Part shown: positions 1 through 9,469 of the stretch, piece by piece
How the letters are laid out: every line of letters starts with the position of its first letter
How positions within the stretch are numbered: position 1 is the stretch's first letter
Source: Geobacter sp.
GTDB taxonomy: Bacteria > Desulfobacterota > Desulfuromonadia > Geobacterales > Geobacteraceae
Length of the DNA stretch: 64,000 bases
Direction: 5' to 3'
Assembly (NCBI GenBank): GCA_016177775.1
Contig: JACOUQ010000015.1
Coordinates: 186,001 to 250,000, forward strand
Made by a program: the position numbers and the translations under genes
Notes under the pieces: generated by a model
What the model saw: only the letters and a program-made list of their open reading frames with translations
What the model was told of the DNA's origin: nothing
The model's database searches: none

Positions 1-45
1 GAAGAGATGAGATATGCATCCTGGCATCCGGCATTTTACCGACAC
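1..45 (+). promoter_or_regulatory. 3' end of an upstream GEMM-I riboswitch (first of a tandem pair)
   Basis: The first 45 bases match, with few changes, the segment at 245-287 that directly follows a recognisable GEMM-I aptamer. Both copies then run into an almost identical terminator. The window therefore begins just inside the 3' flank of a first riboswitch copy whose aptamer core lies outside the window. This is seen by internal comparison; the assignment of the missing part is inference. Confidence 0.6.
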
Positions 46-90
46 AAAGGAGCACTCTTATCTTCGGAAGATAAAAGTGCTCCTTTTTTT
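46..90 (+). terminator. Intrinsic terminator of the first riboswitch copy
   Basis: A long stem (AAAGGAGCACT arm paired with AGTGCTCCTTT) closed by a tight CGG-containing loop is followed by a run of T. It has the same architecture as the terminator at 288-333, with one mismatch in the stem. It is probably the expression platform of the upstream riboswitch. Confidence 0.85.
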
Positions 91-167
91 ATTGCATGTG
101 CAGGTAAATTTTTTGTTCAAAAGCGCAGTGTGAGGTGTTCATCGATTTGATCTAAGCTCCAAAACAT

Positions 168-260
168 TCTCCGAACGGGCAAAACCAGTGTAAGCTGGTG
201 ACGCAAAGCCACGGATCCTGATCTTAAAGGATAGCCGGGTTGCCGAAGAGATGAGATATG
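168..260 (+). promoter_or_regulatory. GEMM-I cyclic-dinucleotide riboswitch
   Basis: The GEMM-I core is readable: GGGCAAAACC opening strand, a CCAG/CTGG hairpin, the invariant ACGCAAAGCCACGG, an ATCCT/AGGAT hairpin, then GCCGGGTTGCCG closing the P1 helix. Known members bind c-di-GMP, and a Geobacter-enriched variant binds 3',3'-cGAMP. The discriminating position of the pocket looks G-like, which would favour c-di-GMP, but an extra A in the junction makes the alignment uncertain. A terminator follows at 288-333, so ligand-controlled termination is likely. Downstream are a 54-aa ORF and the giant surface-protein operon. Confidence 0.88.
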
Positions 261-287
261 CATCCTGGCAACCGGTATTTTACTGAC

Positions 288-333
288 AAAAGGAGCACTC
301 TCATCTTCGGAAGATGAGAGTGCTCCTTTTTTT
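288..333 (+). terminator. Intrinsic terminator, expression platform of the GEMM-I riboswitch
   Basis: The arm AAAGGAGCACTCTCATCTT pairs with its complement across a CGG loop and is followed by seven T residues. It lies 30-40 bases after the aptamer, the usual place for an OFF/ON expression platform. Confidence 0.88.
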
Positions 334-386
334 ATTGAATGTGCAGGTAATTTTTTAGTGCATCAACCACCATATTGGAGAATGAC

Positions 387-551
387 ATGGCCCGCGTGGT
401 GATAGACCCGAACCCCGAGTGGAAGAAGAAGCTCGCGGCTTTTATGAAAGAGCTGGGGGTAATACCAACCGCCAACTTCGGGGGCAAGATGGAAATCGAT
501 TGGAACGATGGGGGGATAACGGCGGTAAAGCTGCCGGTGACCCTGAAATAA
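387..551 (+). CDS. 54-aa conserved-looking small protein of unknown function
   Basis: The ORF starts with ATG at 387 behind TTGGAG (375-380) at six bases spacing and ends with TAA. The product begins MARVVIDPNPEWKKKLAAFM and ends VKLPVTLK. It has no signal peptide and no membrane segment, and it carries a basic patch WKKK. It is the first ORF after the riboswitch terminator and is separated from the giant gene by a second terminator, so it could be the direct target of the riboswitch. I do not recognise the family. A good ribosome site and an uninterrupted frame are the only support. Confidence 0.5.
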   Translation: MARVVIDPNPEWKKKLAAFMKELGVIPTANFGGKMEIDWNDGGITAVKLPVTLK

Positions 552-564
552 ACTCTTACGTTTG

Positions 565-694
565 TCGTACTCCGTGAATTGCGGAGGAGTAATAGAAGGG
601 CGGTTAGTCCGCAACCCGCAAGGGAGCTGCGAAACCCGCATTGAAGGAACCCGTTGCCGTGAGGCCGGTCGATTCCTTTGGTGCGGGTTTTTTT
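565..694 (+). promoter_or_regulatory. Unidentified structured leader with terminator, upstream of the giant DUF11 gene
   Basis: The leader contains a CTCCG/CGGAG hairpin, a GCGG/CCGC hairpin, a CCC-GCAA-GGG hairpin and two copies of AACCCGC (613-619 and 633-639). The second copy forms the 5' arm of an intrinsic terminator at 632-694: AAACCCGCA pairs with TGCGGGTTT and AAGGAA with TTCCTT, followed by T residues. Because the first AACCCGC can also pair with the same GCGGGTT arm, a switching mechanism is possible. It matches no riboswitch class that I can name. Confidence 0.55.
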
Positions 695-706
695 ATCAGA
701 GGGCGA

Positions 707-3700
707 ATGCAAGTCATGCAGTTAAAGCCGACCATATCAAATATCTCTCGCAAGCTGGTTGCCGTTGCTTTTCTGCTCCTGGTGCTGGGCGCGACCTCGC
801 GTGCGCAGGCCGCGGGCGTTTTCTGCTCGGATTTCGGCGGAGTCGTTGACGGTTATAACCCCGCTACCTTGGCTGCCGTTCAATCCGCCTCCACGTTCGG
901 GATCGACATGAACTGCACGGTAAAGAACTTTACGCAGTCCATGGGCGGGTTTCCCATCACCAATATCAATTTCAATTTTCCTCAACAACAATCGTATTAC
1001 ATCGCTTTCCTGGATGTTTACTATTACGGCAACATGTCGTGCAACGACCCGACCCAATCGGACTTTTGGATCTATTGGGCGCCCGGCGGGTTTAACAACA
1101 TCAGTCCTTCCTGCCAGCAGTTCATGGTGCCGGTGGATGCAGTCAGAAAGACGAACCCGTCGGCCCAGACAACCGCTGCCATCGGTGTTCCCTTTACCTA
1201 TACGATCACCATGCCGCTCCTGGGCAAACTGGATACCACGGGCACCTTCCAGTATATTGCCAACGCTGACGACGCCAATGTTACAAATGTCGTTATCCCC
1301 GACGATCTCACCACGACAGGTGCGGCTCTCAGCTATGTAAGCAACACGGCCTACCTGGTGAATCCGGGTACCGGCGCCAGAACGCCTTTGAACGGAGGCG
1401 CACCGCTGACGCCGGGGGCAAGCAGTACCTGGCTGGCCAATCACCCCGGCATTCTGTCGGATGCTGCGAAGCATCTTGTCTTTTCCTATGAATATAATCC
1501 AGCTCTGGCCTCGCTCCCGGCTGGATACAATGTCGAGATCGACCTCACCGTTGTTCTCGATGATAACCCCACAAACCTGGCAGGGGTGCAGTTCACCAAC
1601 ACTGCCAAGATGTGGTTCGACAAAACGATCAATACGACAAGCGTGGCCGATCTTCAGGCGCAGCCAGGCACCACGTTGCCGATGGCAATCGTCGAGCCCA
1701 ATCTTACCCTCACGAAGACGGGCTCGGCGACGACCATCAACGTGGATTCGCAGGTGAAATACACGCTTAATGTCCAGAACACCGGGGGGAGTGACGCGTG
1801 GAATCCCACGATCACCGACAATCTCCCTGCCGGCATGAGCACCTACTCGCCGGTGCCCACGGTTACCGCCCGGATCTTTGCGTCTGACGGCATTACCCCG
1901 GTCTCGGCTCCGCTGGTAAATGGCGCTGACTACCAACTTACCTGGAACGGCGGCAGCAGTTCAGCCAGCCAGCTTACCCTGACCCTGCTCGATACTACCA
2001 AAATCGCCCCCACCCAACGTCTGATCATCACCTACCAGGCGCAACTCGACAGCACCGGCGTCGCATCCGGTACGACGCTTGCCAACATTGCCGGCGCCAC
2101 CAGGTGGTTCAGCGCGAACACGAGCTATGCCGGCCGTCGTGAGTATGACAGGACGATCACCGACGGCACGCCGGGCACATTGGATTTCCAGGACATTTAC
2201 AGCGTCACGGCGGCGCTGTCCGGCTATTACTTTCAGAAGACAGTCCGGGACCTGACCACCGGCACCTACCCGGCCACCACGGCCTTTCCGGGTGACAGGC
2301 TGCACTACACCCTGCTGCTCCAGAACTTTACGTGGCCGCCGCTGGGCGGCATCACCATCACCGATAACCTGCCTGCGGGATTGGGTTCAATTTCCAACGT
2401 TACTGTTACCCCGGCGGGCGGTTCAACAAGCATCACTCAACCCGGCGGCGGGACTCCAGGCTCTATTACCATCGCCGGCCTGAATCTGCCGGGGGGAGCT
2501 ACCACCACCTCGCAGATTCAGATCGACTTCGATGCCACGCTGAACTCGAATCTGACGGACGGCACTCTTGTCTCCAATCAGGCGAACCTCACCGGCATTG
2601 ACTCCAACGGCACAACTTGGGCCGGCCCCAGTGATGACCCATACATCAACGGCACGGTACTGCTCGGTTCTGGAGGGGATCCTACCCCGGTGACGATCCA
2701 GGCGCCCGGAGCGCTGTCGAAGACGAATACCCAGAGCAGTGCGACGATCGGCCAGCAGCTCAGCTATCTCATCAGGGTGCCTGCGACCCCTACCAACGTC
2801 CCCTTGTACGACGTGAGGATCCTGGACAATCTGGGACTCTCCGCGGCCAACATGACCTTCGTGGGCAGCCAGGTCATATCCGGCGGCAGCTGGAACCTGA
2901 CCAATACCGGTACTGCTGCCAATATCATTCTCCAGGACCTGAACAGCGGTATCGATATCCCCCCGGGCGGCCAGGCGGTCATCCAGGTGACGGTGGCCTT
3001 GCAGAACACCACCACCAACCAGAGTGGCGTGACGTTTACCAACAGCGCGTCGTACACCTATGACAAGATAAACGGCGACAGCCTGACCCAAGAGACCGGC
3101 GGTGCGGCAGCCACCTCCGCCATGACGGTGGTCGAGCCGCACCTGATCGCGGCAAAGACGGCGAGCTACGCCTCGCCGGCAGGCAAATCCATAACCTCTC
3201 CCGCTGCAGCGGGTGACGTTCTCCGGTATACGGTCACCATTAATAACGATGGCAGCTCCGAAGCATACGATACCGACGTCCTGGACTTCCTGCCGTCGAA
3301 CATAGCGCTGGTCCCCGGCTCGGCCACAGCACAGATCAACGGCACTGCGGTCAGCGGGTTCATAACGACCCCCACCGTCCTGGCCAGCGGCGCCGTGGAT
3401 TGGGGGAGCCAGAATGGCGACACCAGTCTGGACATCCCGGCTGGCGGGACACTGGTGCTGACCTATCAGGTGAGCGTGCTGGCAACCAGCGGCGCGCCCA
3501 TCACCAACAGTGTCTATGTGGACTGGAGCTCGCTGAGTGGTTCAATCACGGGCGAACGTACCGGCGCCGGTTGCCCGAATGTGACCTCGCCGAACAACTA
3601 TTGCACCGGTCCGGCAACAACCTCCGTCACCTCGCTCGATCCGACCACCTTCGCAAAATCGATGGTCTCCGACTCCTGGACCACCACGCCAAGCACCGGC

Positions 3701-6700
3701 ACCGACTCGACCCTGCGCATCGGCGACACGGTCGTTTACAGCCTCGCCCTGACCCTGCGCGAAGGGGTGACCCAGAATGTGGTGGTCACCGATCAGCTGC
3801 CAACCGGCCTTGCCTTCGACAGCCTGGTGAGCATCACCCCTGCGACCGGGAGCAGCAACTTTACCTACACCGTCGGCTCCCAGCCTGCGCCGGGCGCCAC
3901 CGGCACACTGACCTGGAACCTGGGCAATGTCACCAACGCCGTCGACAACAACCCGGCCAACAACACCCTGGTCATCCAGTACCGGGCGCACGTGGTGAAG
4001 AACACGCTGGCCCAGTCACCCGCGGCGCAGCAGCTGACCAACAACGCCACGCTCAGCTACGCCATCAACGGCGTTAGCGCTCCCCCGAAGACCGCCAGCG
4101 CGACCATCAATCTCTGGCAGCCGACGCTTAACGTCTCCAAAAGCGCGGCAACGGCAAGCGGCGGCACCGTCATCACTCCCGGCGAGCTCATTACATATAT
4201 CGTCAAGATTCCCAACAGCGGCGCAGCGCCCGCCTATAACCCGGTCCTCGCCGATACGCTGCCGGTGGGGTTGCGCCAGACAGGTGTGACCACCACCAGC
4301 ATCACACTCGTTGACACCGCGACCAATGCGGTAACGGCGACGCTTCCCACCTTGGCCCCGATCTATAGTTCGACAACCGGTGTCGCGACTTGGAATTTCG
4401 ATGTTGCGGGTTCTCCCGCTCTCTATGCGATCCCGCCTGGCCAGACCTTGCAGGTGGTCTATCAGGTCAAGGCCGACACCGGTCTCGGCTCGGGGATGAC
4501 TCTGAACAACCAGGCGCAGGTCACGACATACTACTCCTTCGACAGCCAGGATGTGCCGGCCGGAAGCCTGGTTGCCAATCGACAGGCTTACGGTCCCACC
4601 AGCACAGCCACTGTCCAGCTGACCACACAAGCGGCAACGGCGCTGTTGAAGCAGGCGCAGGTCTCGAATGCCGCGATCGGCCAGCCGTTCACCTACAGCA
4701 TCACGGTTCCGGCTGTGCCGCAGGCCACGGCGATGTATGACGTGCGCATCCTGGACAATCTGGGCTCTTCCGTTACCGGCGTGGACATGAGTTTTGTCAT
4801 TGTCCAGCGGGTGTCCGGTCCGGCCTTTACGCCGGTGAATACCGGCACTGCCACCAATCTGGTTATTCAGGACACCACAAACGGCATCGACATCCCTGCC
4901 GGCCAGCAGATCGTGGTCAATGTCACGGTGGTGCTTGGCAATACCACCAACAATACCATAGGTAAGCAGTTCCAGAACACGGCGACCTACACCTACGACA
5001 GTATCGACAGCACCCCGAGCACCCAGGCAAATGGCGCTCCGGGGGCGAGCGGGCCGATCACCATAGTCGGCCCCAGCCTGACCATGCAGAAGAGCGGACC
5101 GGGCACCATAAACGCCCTCAGCTCCGGCACCTTCACATTGAACGTGCAGAACACCGGCGACAGCACGGCGTGGCAGACTACCCTCACCGACATCCTTCCG
5201 AACCTGACCACTCCATTGACCGGCGGCATGTGCGGCTCCAGCCCGACCAATGTCACGGCCCGGATTTTCCAGGCCGACGGGGTTACCCCTGTCTCCGCAC
5301 CGCTCGCAGGCGGCACGGACTTTACCATCAACTTTGCGGGTGCGCCTGCCTGCACCTTCACGCTGGCCATGAAATCGTCCGCGACTGCAATTTCGCCGAC
5401 GGACCGACTGATCGTCACCTACAGCGCCTCGCTCGATCCCGATACGGCCGGCGGCATCACCCTGACCAACGTTGCGGGCGGTACCCAGTGGCTGAGTGCC
5501 GATCCGGCCGTCACCGCACCGGCCAACATCCAGACCGTCAGCGGTCCGCTCACCAACGGCACATCCGGCGTATTGGATAATCAGGACGCCTTCACAGTGA
5601 CCACCGAGGCGCCACTATTGAGCTTTACCAAGACCGTCCAGAACGTGACCACCGGTCAGTCCGGCGCCAACGCCAAGCCCGGCGACACGCTGCAATACAC
5701 GCTCACGATCCGGAACGTCGGCACGCTGGCAGCGTCGAACTTCACGTTGACCGATGATCTGGACAAGCTGAATACGCCCCCCATGTTTGCCCCGGGTACC
5801 CTGAAGCTTCTCGCCGTCCCGGCAGGCGCGAACACCTCGCTGACTTCGGCGACGGGAGGGACCAAGGGTACGGGTCTGGTGAGCATCGGCAACCTGAGCG
5901 TCGCTCCCCAGGGGCAGACCGGTGACACGCTTGACATTCAGTTTCAGGTCACCCTGGCGCCGGTGATTGACAGCGGTTCACTGGTCCTGAATCAGGCGCA
6001 GATCGGCTCCCCCCTGTTGCCGACGCAGTTAAGCGACGATCCGTCCGTCACGGGAACCGCCGATCCGACCCGGACCCTCATCACGTCGGCGCCCGCTTTC
6101 CAGGTACTGAAGACGGTGCAGGACATCACCTCAGGCACTGCCACCGTCATGGCGGGCGACACCCTGCGCTACACCATCACGGTGAAAAATATCGGCACCG
6201 AAAATGCGACGGGAGTGACGCTGCGGGACCTGATCCCGGCGAATACGACCTATGTGGCAAGCAGCACCACGCTGAACGGGGCGGCTGTTGCTGACGCGAG
6301 CGCGGGCGTCAGCGCGCTCCAGAACGGCATGTCGATCAACTCCCCCGCGAATCTCACGGCGGGAGCTCTGCCCGCGACCGCGGGGACGGCGACCAACGTT
6401 GCCACGGTCACATTCCAGGTCCGGATAAGCAAGAACGTGGTCGCCGGCACCCTCATCTCAAACCAGGGCTTTGTGGATGGTTCCGGCGCTGCGAGCGGGC
6501 CCTGCCCCGAACAACCCTCCGACAACCCCGCGACCCCTGTGCCGAACGATCCGACCACGGTTGTCGTGGGCAATCTGCCGCTGGTCTACGCCCTGAAGAC
6601 AGTTCAACTCGCCGGGGACGTCAACGGTAACGGTCTCGTAGACTCGGGCGACACGCTCCAGTACACCATCACCGTGACCAACTCGGGGGCGGCTCCGGCG

Positions 6701-9262
6701 ACGGGCGTGGTACTCTCCGACGCGGATCCCGCCAACACCACTTATGTGGCGAACTCGGTGCAGATGAACGGCGTGGCCGTCGGCGATCCCTCTCCAGGCG
6801 TATCGCCTCTTGCTGGTGGCATGACGGTAGGCGGAGGGACCCTGGCTGCAGGTGCTACGGCTGTCGTCACCTTCAAGGTGCAGGTAAACCCGGCAGTGGC
6901 GACCGGGACCGTCATCAGCAACCAGGGAAGCGTGGCAACCGTGCAATTGCCTGCGCTGCTGACCGATTCGGACGGCAACCCGACCAACGGCTACCAGCCA
7001 ACCGTTGTCGCGGTAGGAGACGCGCAACAGCTCTCCATCACCAAGTCCGTGGTGGTGGTTGGCGGGGGCTCCGCTCTGCCGGGAAGCGTGCTGGAGTATA
7101 CCATCCAGGCCACCAACATCGGCTCGGTCCCTGCCACGAACGTGGTGATAACCGATGACCTGACCCCCCTCTTGACTCAGGCCGCCTATGTCGCCGGTTC
7201 TGCGGCCATGAACGGTTCCGGGAGCGGGGTGAGCTTTACGTCACCGGTGATCACAGCCACCTATGGCACGCTTAGCCCGGGCGGATCTGTTGTCGTGCGA
7301 TTCCGTGTCACATTGAACAGCACTGCTGCTACCGGGAGTATTGTCGCCAACACCGCCCAGGCCAGCTGGAATACTCCCAGCCAGACCGCCAGTGCGAGCG
7401 CCTCCGTTACCGTCGGCGGCATGCCGGGGAGCGGGAGCCTGAACGGCTTCGTTTGGCAGGACGCGAATTTTAACAACACGCTGGAGAGCGGCGAGCTGAC
7501 ATTGGCCAACTGGGCCGTGGACCTGTACGAAAATGGGGGGCTGGTGGGCACGGTATATACTGGCGCCGATGGCTCCTACCATTTCAGCGGCGTCACGCCG
7601 AACGCCGGAATCACGATCCAGTACGAGCTTCGTTTCCGCGCGCCGGGTGCGGCTGCGAATGCGGCGATGCTCGCTTGGTGCAGTTCTCCCTTCACCAACG
7701 GCATGCAGCGCATTTCGAACATCGTCGTGGGGGCAGGGGGCGTTCTGCAGGACCTGAACCTTCCATTGACCCCCAACGGTGTGGTGTATAACTCGATCAT
7801 GCGTACGCCGATAGCGGGCGCGACACTGGTCATGGTTCAGGCATCGAGCAGGACGCCACTGGCCGGCAACTGCTTCAACGATCCGGCGCAGCAGGGCCAG
7901 GTCACGCCGGGCAGCGGCTATTATAAATTCGACTTGAACTTCAGTGATCCTTCCTGTCCCTCCGGCGGGGACTACCTGATCCAGGTCACGCCACCGCCCT
8001 CGGGCTACATGGCCGGCGCGTCGAAACTGGTCCCGCCGACTTCCAGCAGCAGTACGGCGTCGTTCTCTGTCCCGGCTTGCCCCGGCAGCCCGGCGGATGC
8101 GGTGCCGGGCACGCCCAATTACTGCGAAGCGCAGGCCTCCTACCTGGCGCCGGCGGCCTCGGTGCCGGCTGCCTCGGTATCGGCGGGGACGGGGACTGCA
8201 TACTATCAGCATATCTCGCTGGATAATGTTCAGCCCGGATACAGCCAGATCTACAACAACCATATCGCAATCGATCCGACGCTCAACACGGCGATCGCAA
8301 TCACGAAGACCACACCGCTCCTCAACGTGACGCGCGGCCAGTTGGTCCCCTACACCATCACCCTCAAGAACACGCTGGGAGTTGAGTTGCAAAACCTGAG
8401 CGTGGTCGACACCTTCCCGCTCGGGTTCAAGTACGTGGCAGGGTCGGCCCGCATGGATGGGCAGAAGATCGAGCCGGCGATGAACACGCGTCAGCTCGTC
8501 TGGAACATTTCCCAACTCGGCAGCAATGCGAAACACACCATCACTTTCCTGATGATCGTCGGATCCGGGGTTTCCGAGGGAGAATACGCGAACCGCGCCC
8601 AGGTGCTGGATAACTACACTGACAGCGTTGCCTCCGGAGTTGCCTCCGCGACGGTGCGCGTGACACCCGACCCCAACTTCGATTGTACCGACATCATCGG
8701 CAAGGTGTTCGACGATGCCAACGCCAACGGTTATCCCGATTCCGATGAAAAAGGGCTGCCCGGCGCGCGCGTCGTGACCGCCCGCGGTCTCATCGCCACC
8801 ACCGACGAGTACGGGCGGTTCCATATCACCTGCGGGGTGGTCCCGGACGAGGACCGCGGCAGCAACTTCATCCTCAAGCTGGACGACCGCACCCTCCCCA
8901 CCGGCTATCGGGTGACCGGCGAAAACCCGCGGGTCGAGCGTGCCACACGCGGCAAAATGCTGAAGTTTAACTTCGGCGCAACCATCCACCACGTGGTCTC
9001 CCTGGACATCGCCGACGGCGTGTTCGAACCGAAGAGCACGGAGCTGCGGATGCAGTGGCAGCCGAGGATCGGTCTCCTGCTGAAAGAATTGCGGAAAGCC
9101 CCTTCGGTGCTGCGCATGTCTTACCTGGCGGACGTCGAGGACAGGGGGCTGGTAGAAGACCGCCTCAAGGCGCTGAAGAAGGAGATCAACGGAAAATGGG
9201 ACGGCGGGTACCCGCTCACCATCGAGACCGAGGTCTTCTGGCGCCGTGGGGCGCCGCCGTAA
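707..9262 (+). CDS. Giant secreted DUF11-repeat surface protein (2851 aa)
   Basis: An N-terminal signal peptide (LVAVAFLLLVLGATSRAQAA) leads into more than ten DUF11/conserved-repeat domains. They are recognisable by recurring GDTLQYTITVxN and ITDNLPAG patterns, rich in Thr, Gly, Asn and Ala and poor in Lys. SdrD-B-like segments lie near residues 2243-2300 (GFVWQDANFNNTLESGE) and 2663-2710 (GKVFDDANANGYPDSDEKG). The last ~110 residues (RKAPSVLRMSYLADVED to VFWRRG) form a separate conserved tail that may anchor the protein at the outer membrane. A TTG at 641 is in frame but lies inside a terminator stem, so I take ATG 707 (716 is an alternative). It is likely an adhesin or surface filament and heads an operon with an OmpA-type barrel. 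Confidence 0.88.
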   Translation: MQVMQLKPTISNISRKLVAVAFLLLVLGATSRAQAAGVFCSDFGGVVDGYNPATLAAVQSASTFGIDMNCTVKNFTQSMGGFPITNINFNFPQQQSYYIAFLDVYYYGNMSCNDPTQSDFWIYWAPGGFNNISPSCQQFMVPVDAVRKTNPSAQTTAAIGVPFTYTITMPLLGKLDTTGTFQYIANADDANVTNVVIPDDLTTTGAALSYVSNTAYLVNPGTGARTPLNGGAPLTPGASSTWLANHPGILSDAAKHLVFSYEYNPALASLPAGYNVEIDLTVVLDDNPTNLAGVQFTNTAKMWFDKTINTTSVADLQAQPGTTLPMAIVEPNLTLTKTGSATTINVDSQVKYTLNVQNTGGSDAWNPTITDNLPAGMSTYSPVPTVTARIFASDGITPVSAPLVNGADYQLTWNGGSSSASQLTLTLLDTTKIAPTQRLIITYQAQLDSTGVASGTTLANIAGATRWFSANTSYAGRREYDRTITDGTPGTLDFQDIYSVTAALSGYYFQKTVRDLTTGTYPATTAFPGDRLHYTLLLQNFTWPPLGGITITDNLPAGLGSISNVTVTPAGGSTSITQPGGGTPGSITIAGLNLPGGATTTSQIQIDFDATLNSNLTDGTLVSNQANLTGIDSNGTTWAGPSDDPYINGTVLLGSGGDPTPVTIQAPGALSKTNTQSSATIGQQLSYLIRVPATPTNVPLYDVRILDNLGLSAANMTFVGSQVISGGSWNLTNTGTAANIILQDLNSGIDIPPGGQAVIQVTVALQNTTTNQSGVTFTNSASYTYDKINGDSLTQETGGAAATSAMTVVEPHLIAAKTASYASPAGKSITSPAAAGDVLRYTVTINNDGSSEAYDTDVLDFLPSNIALVPGSATAQINGTAVSGFITTPTVLASGAVDWGSQNGDTSLDIPAGGTLVLTYQVSVLATSGAPITNSVYVDWSSLSGSITGERTGAGCPNVTSPNNYCTGPATTSVTSLDPTTFAKSMVSDSWTTTPSTGTDSTLRIGDTVVYSLALTLREGVTQNVVVTDQLPTGLAFDSLVSITPATGSSNFTYTVGSQPAPGATGTLTWNLGNVTNAVDNNPANNTLVIQYRAHVVKNTLAQSPAAQQLTNNATLSYAINGVSAPPKTASATINLWQPTLNVSKSAATASGGTVITPGELITYIVKIPNSGAAPAYNPVLADTLPVGLRQTGVTTTSITLVDTATNAVTATLPTLAPIYSSTTGVATWNFDVAGSPALYAIPPGQTLQVVYQVKADTGLGSGMTLNNQAQVTTYYSFDSQDVPAGSLVANRQAYGPTSTATVQLTTQAATALLKQAQVSNAAIGQPFTYSITVPAVPQATAMYDVRILDNLGSSVTGVDMSFVIVQRVSGPAFTPVNTGTATNLVIQDTTNGIDIPAGQQIVVNVTVVLGNTTNNTIGKQFQNTATYTYDSIDSTPSTQANGAPGASGPITIVGPSLTMQKSGPGTINALSSGTFTLNVQNTGDSTAWQTTLTDILPNLTTPLTGGMCGSSPTNVTARIFQADGVTPVSAPLAGGTDFTINFAGAPACTFTLAMKSSATAISPTDRLIVTYSASLDPDTAGGITLTNVAGGTQWLSADPAVTAPANIQTVSGPLTNGTSGVLDNQDAFTVTTEAPLLSFTKTVQNVTTGQSGANAKPGDTLQYTLTIRNVGTLAASNFTLTDDLDKLNTPPMFAPGTLKLLAVPAGANTSLTSATGGTKGTGLVSIGNLSVAPQGQTGDTLDIQFQVTLAPVIDSGSLVLNQAQIGSPLLPTQLSDDPSVTGTADPTRTLITSAPAFQVLKTVQDITSGTATVMAGDTLRYTITVKNIGTENATGVTLRDLIPANTTYVASSTTLNGAAVADASAGVSALQNGMSINSPANLTAGALPATAGTATNVATVTFQVRISKNVVAGTLISNQGFVDGSGAASGPCPEQPSDNPATPVPNDPTTVVVGNLPLVYALKTVQLAGDVNGNGLVDSGDTLQYTITVTNSGAAPATGVVLSDADPANTTYVANSVQMNGVAVGDPSPGVSPLAGGMTVGGGTLAAGATAVVTFKVQVNPAVATGTVISNQGSVATVQLPALLTDSDGNPTNGYQPTVVAVGDAQQLSITKSVVVVGGGSALPGSVLEYTIQATNIGSVPATNVVITDDLTPLLTQAAYVAGSAAMNGSGSGVSFTSPVITATYGTLSPGGSVVVRFRVTLNSTAATGSIVANTAQASWNTPSQTASASASVTVGGMPGSGSLNGFVWQDANFNNTLESGELTLANWAVDLYENGGLVGTVYTGADGSYHFSGVTPNAGITIQYELRFRAPGAAANAAMLAWCSSPFTNGMQRISNIVVGAGGVLQDLNLPLTPNGVVYNSIMRTPIAGATLVMVQASSRTPLAGNCFNDPAQQGQVTPGSGYYKFDLNFSDPSCPSGGDYLIQVTPPPSGYMAGASKLVPPTSSSSTASFSVPACPGSPADAVPGTPNYCEAQASYLAPAASVPAASVSAGTGTAYYQHISLDNVQPGYSQIYNNHIAIDPTLNTAIAITKTTPLLNVTRGQLVPYTITLKNTLGVELQNLSVVDTFPLGFKYVAGSARMDGQKIEPAMNTRQLVWNISQLGSNAKHTITFLMIVGSGVSEGEYANRAQVLDNYTDSVASGVASATVRVTPDPNFDCTDIIGKVFDDANANGYPDSDEKGLPGARVVTARGLIATTDEYGRFHITCGVVPDEDRGSNFILKLDDRTLPTGYRVTGENPRVERATRGKMLKFNFGATIHHVVSLDIADGVFEPKSTELRMQWQPRIGLLLKELRKAPSVLRMSYLADVEDRGLVEDRLKALKKEINGKWDGGYPLTIETEVFWRRGAPP

Positions 9263-9273
9263 GGCGGACTCCG

Positions 9274-9336
9274 GACCCCCCTCAATCCCCCCTACCTTGT
9301 AGGGGGGAAGCGAGCAAAGCGAGCAGGGGGGTGAAG
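9274..9336. repeat. Palindromic intergenic repeat after the giant gene
   Basis: It has nested inverted repeats: CCCCCCTAC pairs with GTAGGGGGG, inside an outer pair CCCCCCTCAA / AGGGGGGTGAAG. This is the CCCCCTACC-type element common in Geobacter intergenic DNA. The rest of 9263-9469 shows no gene. It may act as a hairpin between two cotranscribed genes. Confidence 0.6.
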
Positions 9337-9469
9337 TAGAACGTAAAACAGTAAGTCACAAAAACGATCCTGTCTCCCTGTGTACATTGTGGCGCGAAGT
9401 TTATCCGGTTGTTCAGCATGAGATGTCGGGGCGGGCATTGGGCAACCCCGAGCGGATATCAGCCATTTA

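Noticed and set aside
7241-8992. 583-codon minus-strand open frame inside the giant DUF11 gene
   Set aside because: Shadow of a repetitive, codon-biased gene; the composition is arginine-rich nonsense.
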